From contig JAEOTA010000054.1 in NCBI GenBank assembly GCA_016840085.1, positions 62,001 through 126,000 of the forward strand: a stretch of 64,000 bases of DNA, written 5' to 3'. Origin of the DNA: Promethearchaeota archaeon (lineage in GTDB: Archaea > Asgardarchaeota > Lokiarchaeia > Sigyniarchaeales > SOKP01). The notes beneath the pieces are model-generated. The model saw nothing but the letters and a program-made list of their open reading frames with translations, was not told the DNA's origin and searched no databases. The position numbers and the translations under genes were made by a program. Positions 44,797-54,246 of this stretch are shown piece by piece (within the stretch, counting starts at the first letter, position 1; every line of letters starts with the position of its first letter).

Positions 44797-45315
44797 ATGG
44801 ATGAATATACCGACTCTGACTGGAACTGGGATTTTTATGAAGAATTGGTAGATGACGTAGAGGAAAACAAAAACATTATTGCATGCTGGGATTGTGGTAA
44901 ATGCGTAGGAGAATGTCCTGCTTCTAAGATTTCTAATTTTAACATAAGAAAGATTATTCAAAAGGTTCTAAAAGGAGATAAGAGCGTATTGAAGGATTCT
45001 GACATCTGGTTTTGCTTCTTATGCGAGCGATGTAAAAAAGTTTGTCCGAAAGAGAAAATCAATATACCATTACTTATTTTAAATTTAAGAAACGAATCAT
45101 TTAAGAAAGGATATGGGCCTAAATATAACGATCTTACCAAATATGTAGAAATGTCAGAAAAGTTTCTAACAAACGGAACTGTTTTAGATAAACCTTTAGG
45201 TGAGAAGCTTCCTCAAGATCGTATTGATGAGTTAAATGCAATTTGTGATTTTGCTCGAGTAAAATATGTTTTTAAAGCCAGTAAAAATAAAAAGAAAAAA
45301 AGAAAAAATAAATAA
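44797..45315 (+). CDS. hdrC: Heterodisulfide reductase subunit C-like iron-sulfur protein
   Basis: The 172-residue soluble protein has two [4Fe-4S] motifs: CWDCGKCVGECP and CFLCERCKKVCP, as in HdrC. It contains no membrane helix, so belongs to the soluble HdrABC type. In that complex HdrC passes electrons from HdrA to HdrB. The gene is 28 nt from hdrB and forms an operon with it. The C-terminus is Lys/Arg-rich (KASKNKKKKRKNK). HdrA lies about 9 kb downstream. Confidence 0.9.
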   Translation: MDEYTDSDWNWDFYEELVDDVEENKNIIACWDCGKCVGECPASKISNFNIRKIIQKVLKGDKSVLKDSDIWFCFLCERCKKVCPKEKINIPLLILNLRNESFKKGYGPKYNDLTKYVEMSEKFLTNGTVLDKPLGEKLPQDRIDELNAICDFARVKYVFKASKNKKKKRKNK

Positions 45316-45343
45316 CTAACAATTTAAGATAGAATAAATTATA

Positions 45344-46357
45344 ATGGAAGCTCAAAATTTAGCGTTAGATTTAGAAAAAATTGAGAAAGACTACCCCGAA
45401 AATCCTATAGAATTTTTTAGGGGAAAGAGACTATGTTTATTTAAAGCATGTCTAGAGGCTTACTTCCCTGGTGTCAGATGGGGTATTCAAGATTTATTAG
45501 AAGACTTAGATTTAGAAGTCACCACCTGCGCTAGTCAATCTTGTTGTAGTGGAACATTTTTCCAACGGAATTTAATTACAAGAGCGCAATTTGCAGCAAT
45601 AAATGAAAGAAATCTTAACGAAATGAATCGTCAGGCAGATATTGTTTTGTTTAGTTGTAATGGATGTTATAATTCCGTTTTAAGAGGTCGAGATTTTTTA
45701 AAAGTCCCAGAAGTTAAAAAAAAAACACAAGATATTTTAAATAATTTAAAAAAAAAGGATTTAGGGGAAAATTATCCTAGAAAATATAATGTTCTGGGTA
45801 ATCCAAAAATAAAAGTTATACATGACTTAGACTTCTTATATTTAATAAAAAATAATGTGCTTGATTCCCTTAAATTTGATTTGAAGGGTCTCAAAGTAGC
45901 TGCACATTATGGATGTCATTACTTAAATTTAGAAAGGGATAAAAAGTCAATTGAAAGTTATATAAAGGATAAAACCAAACTAGATGAATTTATAACTTTA
46001 TTTGGTGGCATTCCTTTAGATTACCAGGAAAAAGATGAATGTTGTGGATGGGGGGCATCTCAGATTGTATTGCATCCAGAGGAGGCTTTAAAAGTTACTT
46101 ATAAAAAATTGAAAAGTGCTGAAAATGTCGGAGCAGATTTTCTATTAATGCCCTGTCCAACTTGTTTATACACACTTAGTAAACCGGAATTTAGAAATGA
46201 GATTAATACCTTATTTAACGAAAAATTGGATATCCCTACTATTCATATAAATGAATTGATTGCAATATTAAGAGGATGTGAAGAAGAACGATGTATTACT
46301 CTAAGAAGAAGAACTCCACGTCTGGATGAAATATTTGAAATTATTACACGAGAGTAA
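45344..46357 (+). CDS. hdrB: Heterodisulfide reductase subunit B-like protein
   Basis: The 337-residue protein has two cysteine-rich CCG modules. The first has CASQSCCSGTFF and SCNGCYNSVL; the second has AHYGCHYLNL, DECCGWGASQ and LMPCPTCLYTL. In HdrB these ligate two non-cubane [4Fe-4S] clusters that reduce a heterodisulfide (CoM-S-S-CoB in methanogens). In an Asgard the substrate may be another disulfide. Longer N-terminal part than some HdrB, but the core is intact. ATG start, 28 nt after hdrC. Confidence 0.9.
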   Translation: MEAQNLALDLEKIEKDYPENPIEFFRGKRLCLFKACLEAYFPGVRWGIQDLLEDLDLEVTTCASQSCCSGTFFQRNLITRAQFAAINERNLNEMNRQADIVLFSCNGCYNSVLRGRDFLKVPEVKKKTQDILNNLKKKDLGENYPRKYNVLGNPKIKVIHDLDFLYLIKNNVLDSLKFDLKGLKVAAHYGCHYLNLERDKKSIESYIKDKTKLDEFITLFGGIPLDYQEKDECCGWGASQIVLHPEEALKVTYKKLKSAENVGADFLLMPCPTCLYTLSKPEFRNEINTLFNEKLDIPTIHINELIAILRGCEEERCITLRRRTPRLDEIFEIITRE

Positions 46358-46389
46358 TAAAAAAATTAATTCTATTAATATAAATATGG

Positions 46390-46785
46390 TTACATTTCTT
46401 CTATTGCAAATCGGGGGCAACTATCCAGGCATAGCAGACAGCCTATACACTTCTCATAAGAGAATTCTAATCTTTCTTCTTCATCAAAATGTAACGCATC
46501 AGTCGGACATAATGAAATACAAGCTCCACAATCAATGCAGTTTTCAATATTAACTATTACTCGACCTTTTTTATTTACAACTATATTATTTTGTTTCAAC
46601 GATTCTGTTATCGTTTTTATTTTCTCTTCTGGAATATCCAATAATAGATTTACACCATCCGAACCTGTAGTAAACTTTAAAATATTAAAGGTAATATCGT
46701 GTCTTAAGATTTCATTTACTATTTTAGAGTAATCATTGATGTTTTTTAGTAATCCAAAAGGTATTGAAACATTTATAATAGTCAA
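46390..46785 (-). CDS. NIL-domain ferredoxin, homocysteine-biosynthesis partner
   Basis: The 131-residue protein has an N-terminal NIL domain (about 1-70, strand-helix fold, with the GVNLLLDIPEEKIK segment) and two [4Fe-4S] motifs: CIDCGACISLCP and CIGCLLCLDSCP. In Methanosarcina the homologous ferredoxin (MA1822) works with the DUF39 protein (MA1821) in making homocysteine from aspartate semialdehyde and sulfide. Here the two genes are one nucleotide apart, DUF39 first, so the same role is inferred. Start is TTG 46785, right after the upstream TAA. Confidence 0.88.
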   Translation of the reverse strand: MTIINVSIPFGLLKNINDYSKIVNEILRHDITFNILKFTTGSDGVNLLLDIPEEKIKTITESLKQNNIVVNKKGRVIVNIENCIDCGACISLCPTDALHFDEEERLEFSYEKCIGCLLCLDSCPRFAIEEM

Positions 46786-46786
46786 T

Positions 46787-48277
46787 TTACATCAACTCCT
46801 CCGAAGTTATTATCCCTGTTACTTTTTCATTATCATCTATAACAGGTAAAGCAGATATATTATGTTGTTTCATTTTTCTGGCAGCATTGCTTATTGGCTC
46901 GTCATCATATGTAGTGATTACGCGTTTAGTTATAATGGATGCTAAATCATGTGCATCTTCTGCTATAGCTCTAGTAATATCGAAGCTTGTTACAATACCT
47001 TTTAGGTGGTTTTCTTTATCTGTAATAACGATATGATTAACATTTTCCTTAATTATCTTTTCAGCAACAATCTTAATATCACAATCTTCATAACAAATTT
47101 CCGCATCCTTTTTCAAATCTTTTACAAATTTTAATTTGGAAGTCATTTTCATAGGCTTAAAAACTGTATCTGTAGGTAATGTTTCAGCAGGGGGATTTAA
47201 GTAAAATATCCCCTCTTGAATCCATTTTTTAAGAGTTTCAGCAATTTTTCGAGCATAAAATAATGATGATAATGAAGAACATTTTACTTTATTATCATTT
47301 AATTCAATATATCCACTTTTTAATTCCTTATAGCTTATTTGCTTGATATTTGGTCTGTCTCTTCTTGGAACCCCATAATCTACTATTTCAGTTAGAATCT
47401 CTTCATCTCTAATTGCTGTCTTTTTAGCTAGTCCTTCATTTAAAATAGGAATAGGAATCCCAATTCCTACAAACATCGAGGTACCATATTTTTCATAGGT
47501 TACTCCACGCAAATATTCTGGTGTCATTTGTTTTAGGTCTCCTTTCACAAATAATGTTCCGAGTCTATTAACTGGATTGTGCTGAGTTCCCTCTCCTATG
47601 ACATAACCAATCCCTCCTCCTAAAAATATCCTAGTACCTATCCCTATAGTTTCATAATCGGGGTCATTATTTAGTGGGCTTAAGCATCCTGCTCCAGAAT
47701 AATGGGCATTCCCAAAATGAGGTAATAATTTTCCCATATAAGTATACAAAGTTCTATCAGAACTATTGATTGCACAAACATATCTTTGATATGCATTTCG
47801 CGGATTACATAAAATTGCTTGATTTAAATCCTCAATTGAAAATTCTGTGTCAACTTCAGCTAAAGGATAACAATCTGTTGTATACGAATTACCTCTCAAC
47901 CTTATATATTTTCCAGAAACTAAGTCTTCAATAACATGACCTCCGCCATATTCAAAAGGTCGGACATCTGCCATTCTAGTACATCCAATATAACAGTCTA
48001 CAGCAGCATTCCCATGATATGCATGTACGTCATTTAACCACATATGCTCAAACTTTATAGGAGGATCTGTATGACCAAAATTTAAGAATGCTCCACTTGA
48101 ACACATAGGTCCAAATGTTCCCGTAGTTACCACGTCAACTTCTTCTGCTGCAACCTTAATCCCTTTTTGGTCCACAATTCTAATCATTTCTTCTGCAGTA
48201 ACTACAATAGCATTGCCATTTTTAATTTTTTTATTTATTTCAGAATAAGTTTTAGTCAAATTACCACCAATATTCAC
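46787..48277 (-). CDS. DUF39 homocysteine-biosynthesis protein with two CBS domains
   Basis: The 496-residue protein has a DUF39 core (about 1-370). TTGTFGPMCSSGAFLNFGHT is the catalytic Cys region; other recognisable segments are GNAAVDCYIGCTRMAD, GSAYTTDCYPL-like NSYTTDCYPLAEVD, SGAGCLSPLNNDPDYETIGI and FLGGGIGYVIGEGTQHNP. A CBS pair follows (about 375-496, with VNHIVITDKENHLKGIVT and NISALPVIDDNEKVTGIIT). The archaeal MA1821 type has this DUF39-CBS layout. It gives a sulfide-assimilation route to homocysteine that does not need the usual enzymes. GTG start. It forms an operon with the downstream NIL ferredoxin. Confidence 0.92.
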   Translation of the reverse strand: MNIGGNLTKTYSEINKKIKNGNAIVVTAEEMIRIVDQKGIKVAAEEVDVVTTGTFGPMCSSGAFLNFGHTDPPIKFEHMWLNDVHAYHGNAAVDCYIGCTRMADVRPFEYGGGHVIEDLVSGKYIRLRGNSYTTDCYPLAEVDTEFSIEDLNQAILCNPRNAYQRYVCAINSSDRTLYTYMGKLLPHFGNAHYSGAGCLSPLNNDPDYETIGIGTRIFLGGGIGYVIGEGTQHNPVNRLGTLFVKGDLKQMTPEYLRGVTYEKYGTSMFVGIGIPIPILNEGLAKKTAIRDEEILTEIVDYGVPRRDRPNIKQISYKELKSGYIELNDNKVKCSSLSSLFYARKIAETLKKWIQEGIFYLNPPAETLPTDTVFKPMKMTSKLKFVKDLKKDAEICYEDCDIKIVAEKIIKENVNHIVITDKENHLKGIVTSFDITRAIAEDAHDLASIITKRVITTYDDEPISNAARKMKQHNISALPVIDDNEKVTGIITSEELM

Positions 48278-48482
48278 AATTATTTATGGTCACATTTTCA
48301 ATTTTATATGAGTATGATTAATTCAAAATAAATAGTATGTAAAATTTAAATATTTGATAGATAAAAAATGCATTAAATGCATACTCACAATATATAAAGT
48401 AAGTATAAACTCAAAATTTTCAGAATCCTTTTTAGTTTTATTATGTTTTTTTCAATAATATCATACATAAAAAGAAATTTCT

Positions 48483-49400
48483 ATGGAAAAAGATACATTT
48501 CTTAGCCAGAGTTCAACCAAAAGTTTAATTGCTATAATTCTTTTAGTTTTAACTACTATTCTTTGGGGCTCATCATTTATTCTTACAAAATATATGACTG
48601 AAAATGTCCCCATTTTCCTTTTTCTTGGAATAAGGTTTTTAATTGCATTATTCGGATTCATACCATTTTTTCCTCATTTAAAAAATATTAATAAAAAAAT
48701 TATTTTGATGGGTTTTATAACTGGAATGCTCTATTTTTTTGGTATTGCGTTTCAAACATTTGGTCTTCAAACAACAACGGCTGGGAAAGCAGGTTTTATT
48801 ACCGGATTAAGTACAGTTATAGTTCCTTTTATTACTTGGCTTGGATTTAAAAAACCCCTGAATAGAAGAGTTTGGGTTGCTGTAGCATTGTCTATGGTAG
48901 GTATGGCTTTCTTACTGCTAGAAGGTGAATCTGGATTCATCATTGGTGATATCTTAGTTTTAATCTGTGCTTTCTTCTGGGCAATTTATATTGTATTTAA
49001 TGATAAATACGTAAGGCTAAGTGATGTATATCTTTATTCGATCATTCAAATCTCCGTCATCTCCGGAATAAGTTTTATTTGTTCTTTAGTTTTAGGAGAA
49101 AAGTATATTTGGACCTCAACCCAACCAACTTTCTGGCTTATAATGGTTTATATGGGAATCGGTATAATGACACTCACTATTTTATTCCAAAACTGGAGCC
49201 AACAATATCAAGAACCTGCTCAAACAGCAATAATATTTACTCTTGAACCTGTATTTGCAGCTTTATTTGGATTTCTTATTGGAAATGAAGTCCTTTCATT
49301 ATATGCTTGGTTTGGCTGTGCGTTGATTTTTATTGCAATCCTTATAACGGTCTTAAAAAATAAAAATAATTATGAGGAAAATAAGAGAGATTTACTTTAA
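48483..49400 (+). CDS. EamA/DMT-superfamily transporter
   Basis: The 305-residue protein has ten hydrophobic helices in two EamA halves. The first has TTILWGSSFILTKYM, GLQTTTAGKAGFITGLSTVIVP and LMGMAFLL-like SMVGMAFLLLEGE; the second has ILVLICAFFWAIYIVFNDKYV and TAIIFTLEPVFAALFGFLIGNEVL. It probably exports an amino acid, sugar or metabolite; no substrate marker. ATG start. Divergent from the DUF39 gene with 205 nt between starts. Confidence 0.9.
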   Translation: MEKDTFLSQSSTKSLIAIILLVLTTILWGSSFILTKYMTENVPIFLFLGIRFLIALFGFIPFFPHLKNINKKIILMGFITGMLYFFGIAFQTFGLQTTTAGKAGFITGLSTVIVPFITWLGFKKPLNRRVWVAVALSMVGMAFLLLEGESGFIIGDILVLICAFFWAIYIVFNDKYVRLSDVYLYSIIQISVISGISFICSLVLGEKYIWTSTQPTFWLIMVYMGIGIMTLTILFQNWSQQYQEPAQTAIIFTLEPVFAALFGFLIGNEVLSLYAWFGCALIFIAILITVLKNKNNYEENKRDLL

Positions 49401-49612
49401 ATTTATCAACGAGTTTAAATTATCTTAGACTCTTCATTTTAACTCGTTTATTATATATTAAATAACTTAATCTGTGCGTAAATCTAAAAATTTTTACTTA
49501 AACAATCATTTAAATATCTAAAAATTTATTTCTTATAATATATAAGGGTTGTTTTTTGACAAATGGCTTTTTTTAGACAATTCAGAAAAGTCAAATACCT
49601 GTGATATTGATA

Positions 49613-49771
49613 ATGACCGCACCTAAATTAAAACCAAAAGATCTTACTATTTGTTCCAAGTGTGGTAATGTAATGGTTGGAAGAACGATCCGTACCGTTA
49701 ATAGTGGTAAAGTAGAACTTCAAAGGATAAAGCAATGTATTGTATGCCGTTTCTGGGTATCCTTAGATTGA
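49613..49771 (+). CDS. Small zinc-ribbon protein
   Basis: A 52-codon ORF encodes one zinc ribbon: ICSKCGNVMVG and QCIVCRFWV, two CxxC knuckles about 28 residues apart, a size typical of small archaeal zinc ribbons. An in-frame GTG at 49601 would add four residues. The pattern looks like a nucleic-acid-binding protein. It is a single gene in the otherwise gene-poor 49.4-50.3 kb region. Too short for most gene callers. Confidence 0.65.
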   Translation: MTAPKLKPKDLTICSKCGNVMVGRTIRTVNSGKVELQRIKQCIVCRFWVSLD

Positions 49772-50069
49772 TTATTATTGGGTATTTTCTCAATAGACTT
49801 AATCAAATTGAACTTTATAAAATTTAAGACGATGAATAAACCTAAAAATAATAAGAGATTAATATTTGGTTTTGGAATAAGCCTTTATTTTAACTTTTAT
49901 CAAAAAGTAACATAAATAATAAAAGACATTAATGATTCGGTATAAAAAAGTTTGATTTAATTTCCATATTCATAAGCAGATTAAATGAGTTCATCGAATG
50001 TAGAAATTTTATAAAGAAAAGGGAAGGGAAAAAAGAAATCCGTGCTTAAGTAATAAAATCAGGGAGAGA

Positions 50070-50090
50070 ATTAAACTCATTGAGTTTAAT
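50070..50090. repeat. Perfect 9-bp inverted repeat
   Basis: ATTAAACTC, loop ATT, GAGTTTAAT. A strong hairpin in RNA or a possible dyad operator in DNA; it sits inside the candidate ncRNA and is flanked by GAGAG and AGAGGG purine tracts. Confidence 0.6.
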
Positions 50091-50190
50091 AGAGGGCGAA
50101 TTTCGGTATACCTTCGAATCGAGATTGTATATATCCAATGTTTACACGAATTTTCTTGTAGTTAGGTTTCCCTTCTTATACTTTATTAGG

Positions 50191-50198
50191 TTTTTTTT
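50191..50198 (+). terminator. Eight-T tract ending the candidate ncRNA
   Basis: TTTTTTTT following TATTAGG, in the position expected for archaeal poly-T termination of the RNA at 50011-50190. Confidence 0.45.
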
Positions 50199-50349
50199 AT
50201 ATAAAAATTAATTGGTTATAAAATATTATGTTCTTATATAACGAATTTACAGATTTGAAAGTTTTGAGTATTAACCGATTCCACATATATGACAAAATTA
50301 CGTTTAACTTCTAGATTTAAATTATTGAAGTTTTAATGGGTTATCAAAC

Positions 50350-51156
50350 TTAATTCAATATATCTGAAATTCTTAATTTTAATCCATCTTCAGCAGCAAT
50401 AATTTTTTTGATATTTGTGTTTTCTTTTAATTTTATCACTTGACTAGGCACATGGTTTTTTTTAGAGCGTGGACCATCCATAAATGATCCAAAATGCGTA
50501 ATAATCAAGCCATCTAATGGTGGATTTATTTTATTTAAATATGGAATAACTTCATCAGTACATACATGCCTTTTACAGGTGACCGAATCAGGTCGTAAAA
50601 GATTGAGAATAAGAATGTTGACCTTGGAGAATTGTTCTGAAAAGCCCTTAAAAACCATAGTGTCACTCGTATAAGCTAGAGAATAATCTGTAAGATTAAA
50701 CCTTATACCAAACCCTTCGTTATATGGAGAGTGAACGACCTTGGTACCGACTATCTCAACTCCTTTATATTGGAGCTTATCACCTGCTTTAAATCGTACA
50801 ATCTTCTCAAGCATATTTAGATGATATGTCTGGATCAGACTAATCACCTCATCATTAGTAATTAATATTCCCTTTTTATGATAAATATAGTTCTTATCAT
50901 GTAATATTTCTCTTGAACTTTCAATAACAGCACTAATATCATTATAATGGTCAACATGAGCATGGGATACGATGAAAAGCTCAGTTTTTACTGGATCTTC
51001 CATATATTGATTAATTCGTACTAAAGCTCCAGGTCCAGGATCTATATGCGCTTGTAAGTTATTAAATTTATATAAAAAACCACCAGTAGCACGGTGTTGA
51101 GTTCGTATATGATACCTTCCCCCCCCAGATCCCAGTATAATAAGTTCATCATTCAT
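50350..51156 (-). CDS. RNase Z-like metallo-beta-lactamase protein
   Basis: The 268-residue protein has IILGSGGGRYHIRTQHRATG, AHIDPGPGALV and the zinc motif VSHAHVDHYNDI, then SLAYTSDTMVF and LIITHFGSFMDG. The order and the ThrSerAsp strand are those of RNase Z/elaC-like single-domain MBL proteins, though without the flexible arm that grips tRNA. A tRNA-end nuclease or a general hydrolase are both possible. ATG start. It lies 26 nt after a Ras-like GTPase gene on the same strand, so they may be co-transcribed. Confidence 0.85.
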   Translation of the reverse strand: MNDELIILGSGGGRYHIRTQHRATGGFLYKFNNLQAHIDPGPGALVRINQYMEDPVKTELFIVSHAHVDHYNDISAVIESSREILHDKNYIYHKKGILITNDEVISLIQTYHLNMLEKIVRFKAGDKLQYKGVEIVGTKVVHSPYNEGFGIRFNLTDYSLAYTSDTMVFKGFSEQFSKVNILILNLLRPDSVTCKRHVCTDEVIPYLNKINPPLDGLIITHFGSFMDGPRSKKNHVPSQVIKLKENTNIKKIIAAEDGLKLRISDILN

Positions 51157-51182
51157 GATTTTTTGATTTATTTTTTATGAAC

Positions 51183-51701
51183 TTAATACTTACTTATATT
51201 AACTAGTTTTCTAGCTAAAACTACAAATGGTTCCTCTACATTATAACCAGATTTAGCTGAAGTTTTTACATAGTCAATCATATTAAAAGCATTTTTAATA
51301 TGAAGAGCACTTTCATCATCAACAGCGATAAAATCTTCTAAATCGTTTTTTGCTCCCACTAATACGATTGGTAAGTTGATATCATGAAGTCTTGCAATGT
51401 TTACCCATTCAAGGATATCTCCAATTTTAGGCATTTTTGTCATATCAAATAATAGAAGTGCGCCTCGTGCTCCCATAACGTAGCTTTCGAGGAGATATCT
51501 GAATCTCTTTTGGCCTCCTAGATCCCAAAGTTGCAAGGAGCAATGGAAATCATCAAAAACAACCTCTTTAATAAAAAATTCAACTCCTATTGTCATTATT
51601 GTGCTTTCATCGAAAAAACCATCTACATATCTTCTTAATAAGCTTGTCTTGCCCGCTCCTCCCTCTCCTGTCACTAAAATTTTAAATAAAAAATTACGCA
51701 T
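51183..51701 (-). CDS. Ras/Rab-like small GTPase
   Basis: From ATG 51701 the protein has 172 residues (TTG 51716 would add five before MRNFLFKIL). G1 is TGEGGAGKTSLLRRY; the switch I Thr is in STIMTIGVEF; G3 is LWDLGGQKRFRYL; G4 is VGAKNDL, with Ala where Asn of NKxD is standard; G5 is TSAKSGYN. The switch region and insert look Rab-like. It lacks a C-terminal cysteine, so prenylation is unlikely. Such GTPases are among the eukaryotic-signature families expanded in Asgard archaea. Probably co-transcribed with the MBL gene. Confidence 0.9.
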   Translation of the reverse strand: MRNFLFKILVTGEGGAGKTSLLRRYVDGFFDESTIMTIGVEFFIKEVVFDDFHCSLQLWDLGGQKRFRYLLESYVMGARGALLLFDMTKMPKIGDILEWVNIARLHDINLPIVLVGAKNDLEDFIAVDDESALHIKNAFNMIDYVKTSAKSGYNVEEPFVVLARKLVNISKY

Positions 51702-51860
51702 GTGTTTTCCTAGCAATGAATTATGAATAAGTCTATAATAAGTGATAAATGAAAAAACATCTATTTATTTTAACATATAAAAATATACTTCAATTTTAAA
51801 TTCACCATATTTGGTACATATTCTAATGGAAAAAGATTTTTGTAGTTTTATTTATTACAT

Positions 51861-54131
51861 TTAATACAATTTTTTCTTAAGGTTTAGTTCTTGATTTAAT
51901 ATGTTATCAATTTTCTTGAAAATTAGTTTTAATTTTATTGATAAGATATTTTGAACTTTAAGTTTAGAAATTTTAATCTTGTCATTTTCAGATATCTCCT
52001 TGATTACTTGTATGGTTATTTCTTGTCCTTTTTTACCTAACTCTACTAATTTTTGATGGTTAGGAGACCTCGAATTAAATTTTCTAATAGGTATATCTAA
52101 TGGAAGTTTAAAAATATGTCTTGAACTTTTCATTATTTTGACTTGTCTAGTAAAAAAGTTTGAATTCAAGATTGCCGACAAATAATAAGCTTCATCAAGG
52201 TTATTAGCATCATAAAAACTTAAATCCCCCGTTATTAAGAAATTTCCTTGTATAACAGCAGCGTTTAGTGTAGAACCTGAATTGTTATAAACTACTTTGA
52301 TTTTAGATAGTTGTCTTGAATTTATTAATTTCCCCCATCTGTCCAAATTTTCCATTAAGGATTTATGTTTAGTTGTGACTTTTTTTTTCTCCAAATATAT
52401 GTTATTAATTTTATCATAGAATTTTTTAGCGTTTTTTGGTAAATCTGCATAATTATAGTTTAAATTTCCTTTTGAAAGTGGAAGAAACACTTGATAATAG
52501 TCATAAATGATAAATTTCACTAATTCTGTACTTTTCACCGCATTAAAAATATATTCCTTTTCAACAATCTCTCCTTTAAATTCTCTTTTAATCCAAGGAG
52601 GTTTTGCTTTTTTAAAAATTCTATCATCAGGATTGATCTTTACATGCCTCTCATTGATATTTTCAGGTGTAATAAAAATTAAATTTCTAGGGTTGAGATC
52701 TGCTCCCTTATGAAATAAATCCTTATAATATCCTTTTTTAGAAACGATTAACTTCTTACTTTCTTCAATTGATACAAATTTTTTAGTGAATAATCTATTA
52801 TTTTTTTTTTCTACTCCATATGGAATGAGAGTTCTTTTATCTTTTATCTCTAAATCAACCTGACTAAAATAGTCAAGGATCGATTCTTCATCTTTTATAG
52901 AATATTGTAAGGTTGGAATCTTCAGATTTAGGGAATCTTGAAGGTTATTTGATTTTTGGGCAAATAAGCAAATAAAATCAATATTAAAGATTCTTTCGAT
53001 ATTCTTATTAAATTCCCATATCCTGATATTCATAAACCCCTCAAAATTACGGAACCGAGAAGTGTGAGAACCTGTAATTACTCCTTTAGTAATTACAAAG
53101 AATATTTTTCCCTTATCTTTTAGATATAGGTTGGCTGACTGGTAGAAGAATATAGAAGATATCTCAATATTTAAAATATTTTTTGGCAGAGGTTTGATGT
53201 TTAATTGATCAGCCAACTTTTTTACTTTTTCTTGATATTCTATCGATTGAATATCACTATAAGTGTACCATGGTGGATTTCCAATAACTAGATCAAAACA
53301 ATTAGCAAATTTATTATGATTGGGGAATATTGAATCAAGTTTAAATAAATTAACTTTTATATCATGTATTAAATCTCTTAACAAATATAAAAGGTTAATT
53401 TTTGTAAGGTAAATAGATAAGGGATTTATGTCAAAACCGTATAGATTATTAAGTGCCATTATTTTTTGTTCATTACTTTTATTTGAGGCAAGTATGACTT
53501 TAACAATTTCTATCAAGAAATTTCCTGTTCCACAGCAAGGATCCAAAACATTTTCACCAATTATATACGTTGTTTCAACCATTTTTTTGACTAAGAAAGG
53601 TGGAGTATAATATTCACCAGTTTTATGGCGAATTAATGGAGAAATAAAGTTTTGAATGAAATAATCAAAAAAAAACTCAGGATCAATTTTTAAATTTGAT
53701 AGGTGATAATATAGTTTCTTAATAAGTTCATTAAATGCATTTATATCCTTTTCGATAGAAAGTGTTAAAATTGGTTCGAAATAATTAAATTCAAAAATTT
53801 TAATATTCTTATAGCTAGCTTCTACTTCTTCTATAATTTTCTTGTATTTTTCTATAGGATTATTCTGTTTAAATAAATAAGATTCATTTTTTAGAATATA
53901 CTTTGAAATCAATTCAAGACTTAATAAGTAAAGTAAAGATAAAGCAATATATAGCCGTATATTTACATATTCATTCCCGTATATATCTTTAAAATCTTGA
54001 ATCCATTGCTTGAATCCAATATTGTTATTAATCTCATTTTTGATTAAGATTTTTTCTAAATTTTTAATTCTATTAACTATAACTTGTAAATCCAAATTCT
54101 TATAGTTATTTATGGATAAATTATCGACCAA
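51861..54131 (-). CDS. Orphan N6-adenine DNA methyltransferase with target-recognition-like C-terminus
   Basis: The 756-residue protein has a helical N-terminus (about 1-170) and methyltransferase motifs GEYYTPPFLVKKMVETTY, LDPCCGTGNFLIEIVKV (SAM motif I) and DLVIGNPPWYTYSD (NPPW catalytic motif). The C-terminal half holds a likely target-recognition domain ending with LDIPIRKFNSRSP. Type IIG/Eco57I-like methylases share this layout, but I see no N-terminal nuclease motif (PD-ExK) and no restriction gene nearby. Either it is a solitary regulatory or defensive methylase, or its partner is elsewhere. N-terminal residues are rich in Asn and Lys. GTG start possible; ATG as given. Confidence 0.88.
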   Translation of the reverse strand: MVDNLSINNYKNLDLQVIVNRIKNLEKILIKNEINNNIGFKQWIQDFKDIYGNEYVNIRLYIALSLLYLLSLELISKYILKNESYLFKQNNPIEKYKKIIEEVEASYKNIKIFEFNYFEPILTLSIEKDINAFNELIKKLYYHLSNLKIDPEFFFDYFIQNFISPLIRHKTGEYYTPPFLVKKMVETTYIIGENVLDPCCGTGNFLIEIVKVILASNKSNEQKIMALNNLYGFDINPLSIYLTKINLLYLLRDLIHDIKVNLFKLDSIFPNHNKFANCFDLVIGNPPWYTYSDIQSIEYQEKVKKLADQLNIKPLPKNILNIEISSIFFYQSANLYLKDKGKIFFVITKGVITGSHTSRFRNFEGFMNIRIWEFNKNIERIFNIDFICLFAQKSNNLQDSLNLKIPTLQYSIKDEESILDYFSQVDLEIKDKRTLIPYGVEKKNNRLFTKKFVSIEESKKLIVSKKGYYKDLFHKGADLNPRNLIFITPENINERHVKINPDDRIFKKAKPPWIKREFKGEIVEKEYIFNAVKSTELVKFIIYDYYQVFLPLSKGNLNYNYADLPKNAKKFYDKINNIYLEKKKVTTKHKSLMENLDRWGKLINSRQLSKIKVVYNNSGSTLNAAVIQGNFLITGDLSFYDANNLDEAYYLSAILNSNFFTRQVKIMKSSRHIFKLPLDIPIRKFNSRSPNHQKLVELGKKGQEITIQVIKEISENDKIKISKLKVQNILSIKLKLIFKKIDNILNQELNLKKKLY

Positions 54132-54246
54132 AAACTAAAACTCCTCTTTCATTATTGCCTAACATAATCAATGAATTAATATTTAAATATTAATTAAATA
54201 TTTCAATATTATTTATTAGTCAAAAATTAATTGAAGAATCTCAATT

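Larger units (their letters stand above)
50011..50198 (+). ncRNA. Candidate structured noncoding RNA
   Basis: A roughly 180-nt region without an ORF. Ends can pair: GGAAGGGAAA (50022-50031) with TTTCCCTTCT (50167-50176), and outside it ATAAAG (50011-50016) with CTTTAT (50181-50186). Inside is a perfect 9-bp hairpin at 50070-50090. A run of eight T at 50191-50198 ends the region. It is richer in G and C than its surroundings. No match to RNase P, SRP, 5S or tRNA motifs is apparent. TTTTATAAAG (50008-50016) could also be a TATA box, in which case the RNA would begin near 50035 and the outer stem would not form. No homology search was possible. Confidence 0.45.

Noticed and set aside
50105..50125. 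TTCGAATC in the candidate ncRNA looked like a tRNA T-loop.
   Set aside because: The closing pair would be C-C and no acceptor or D arm can be drawn.
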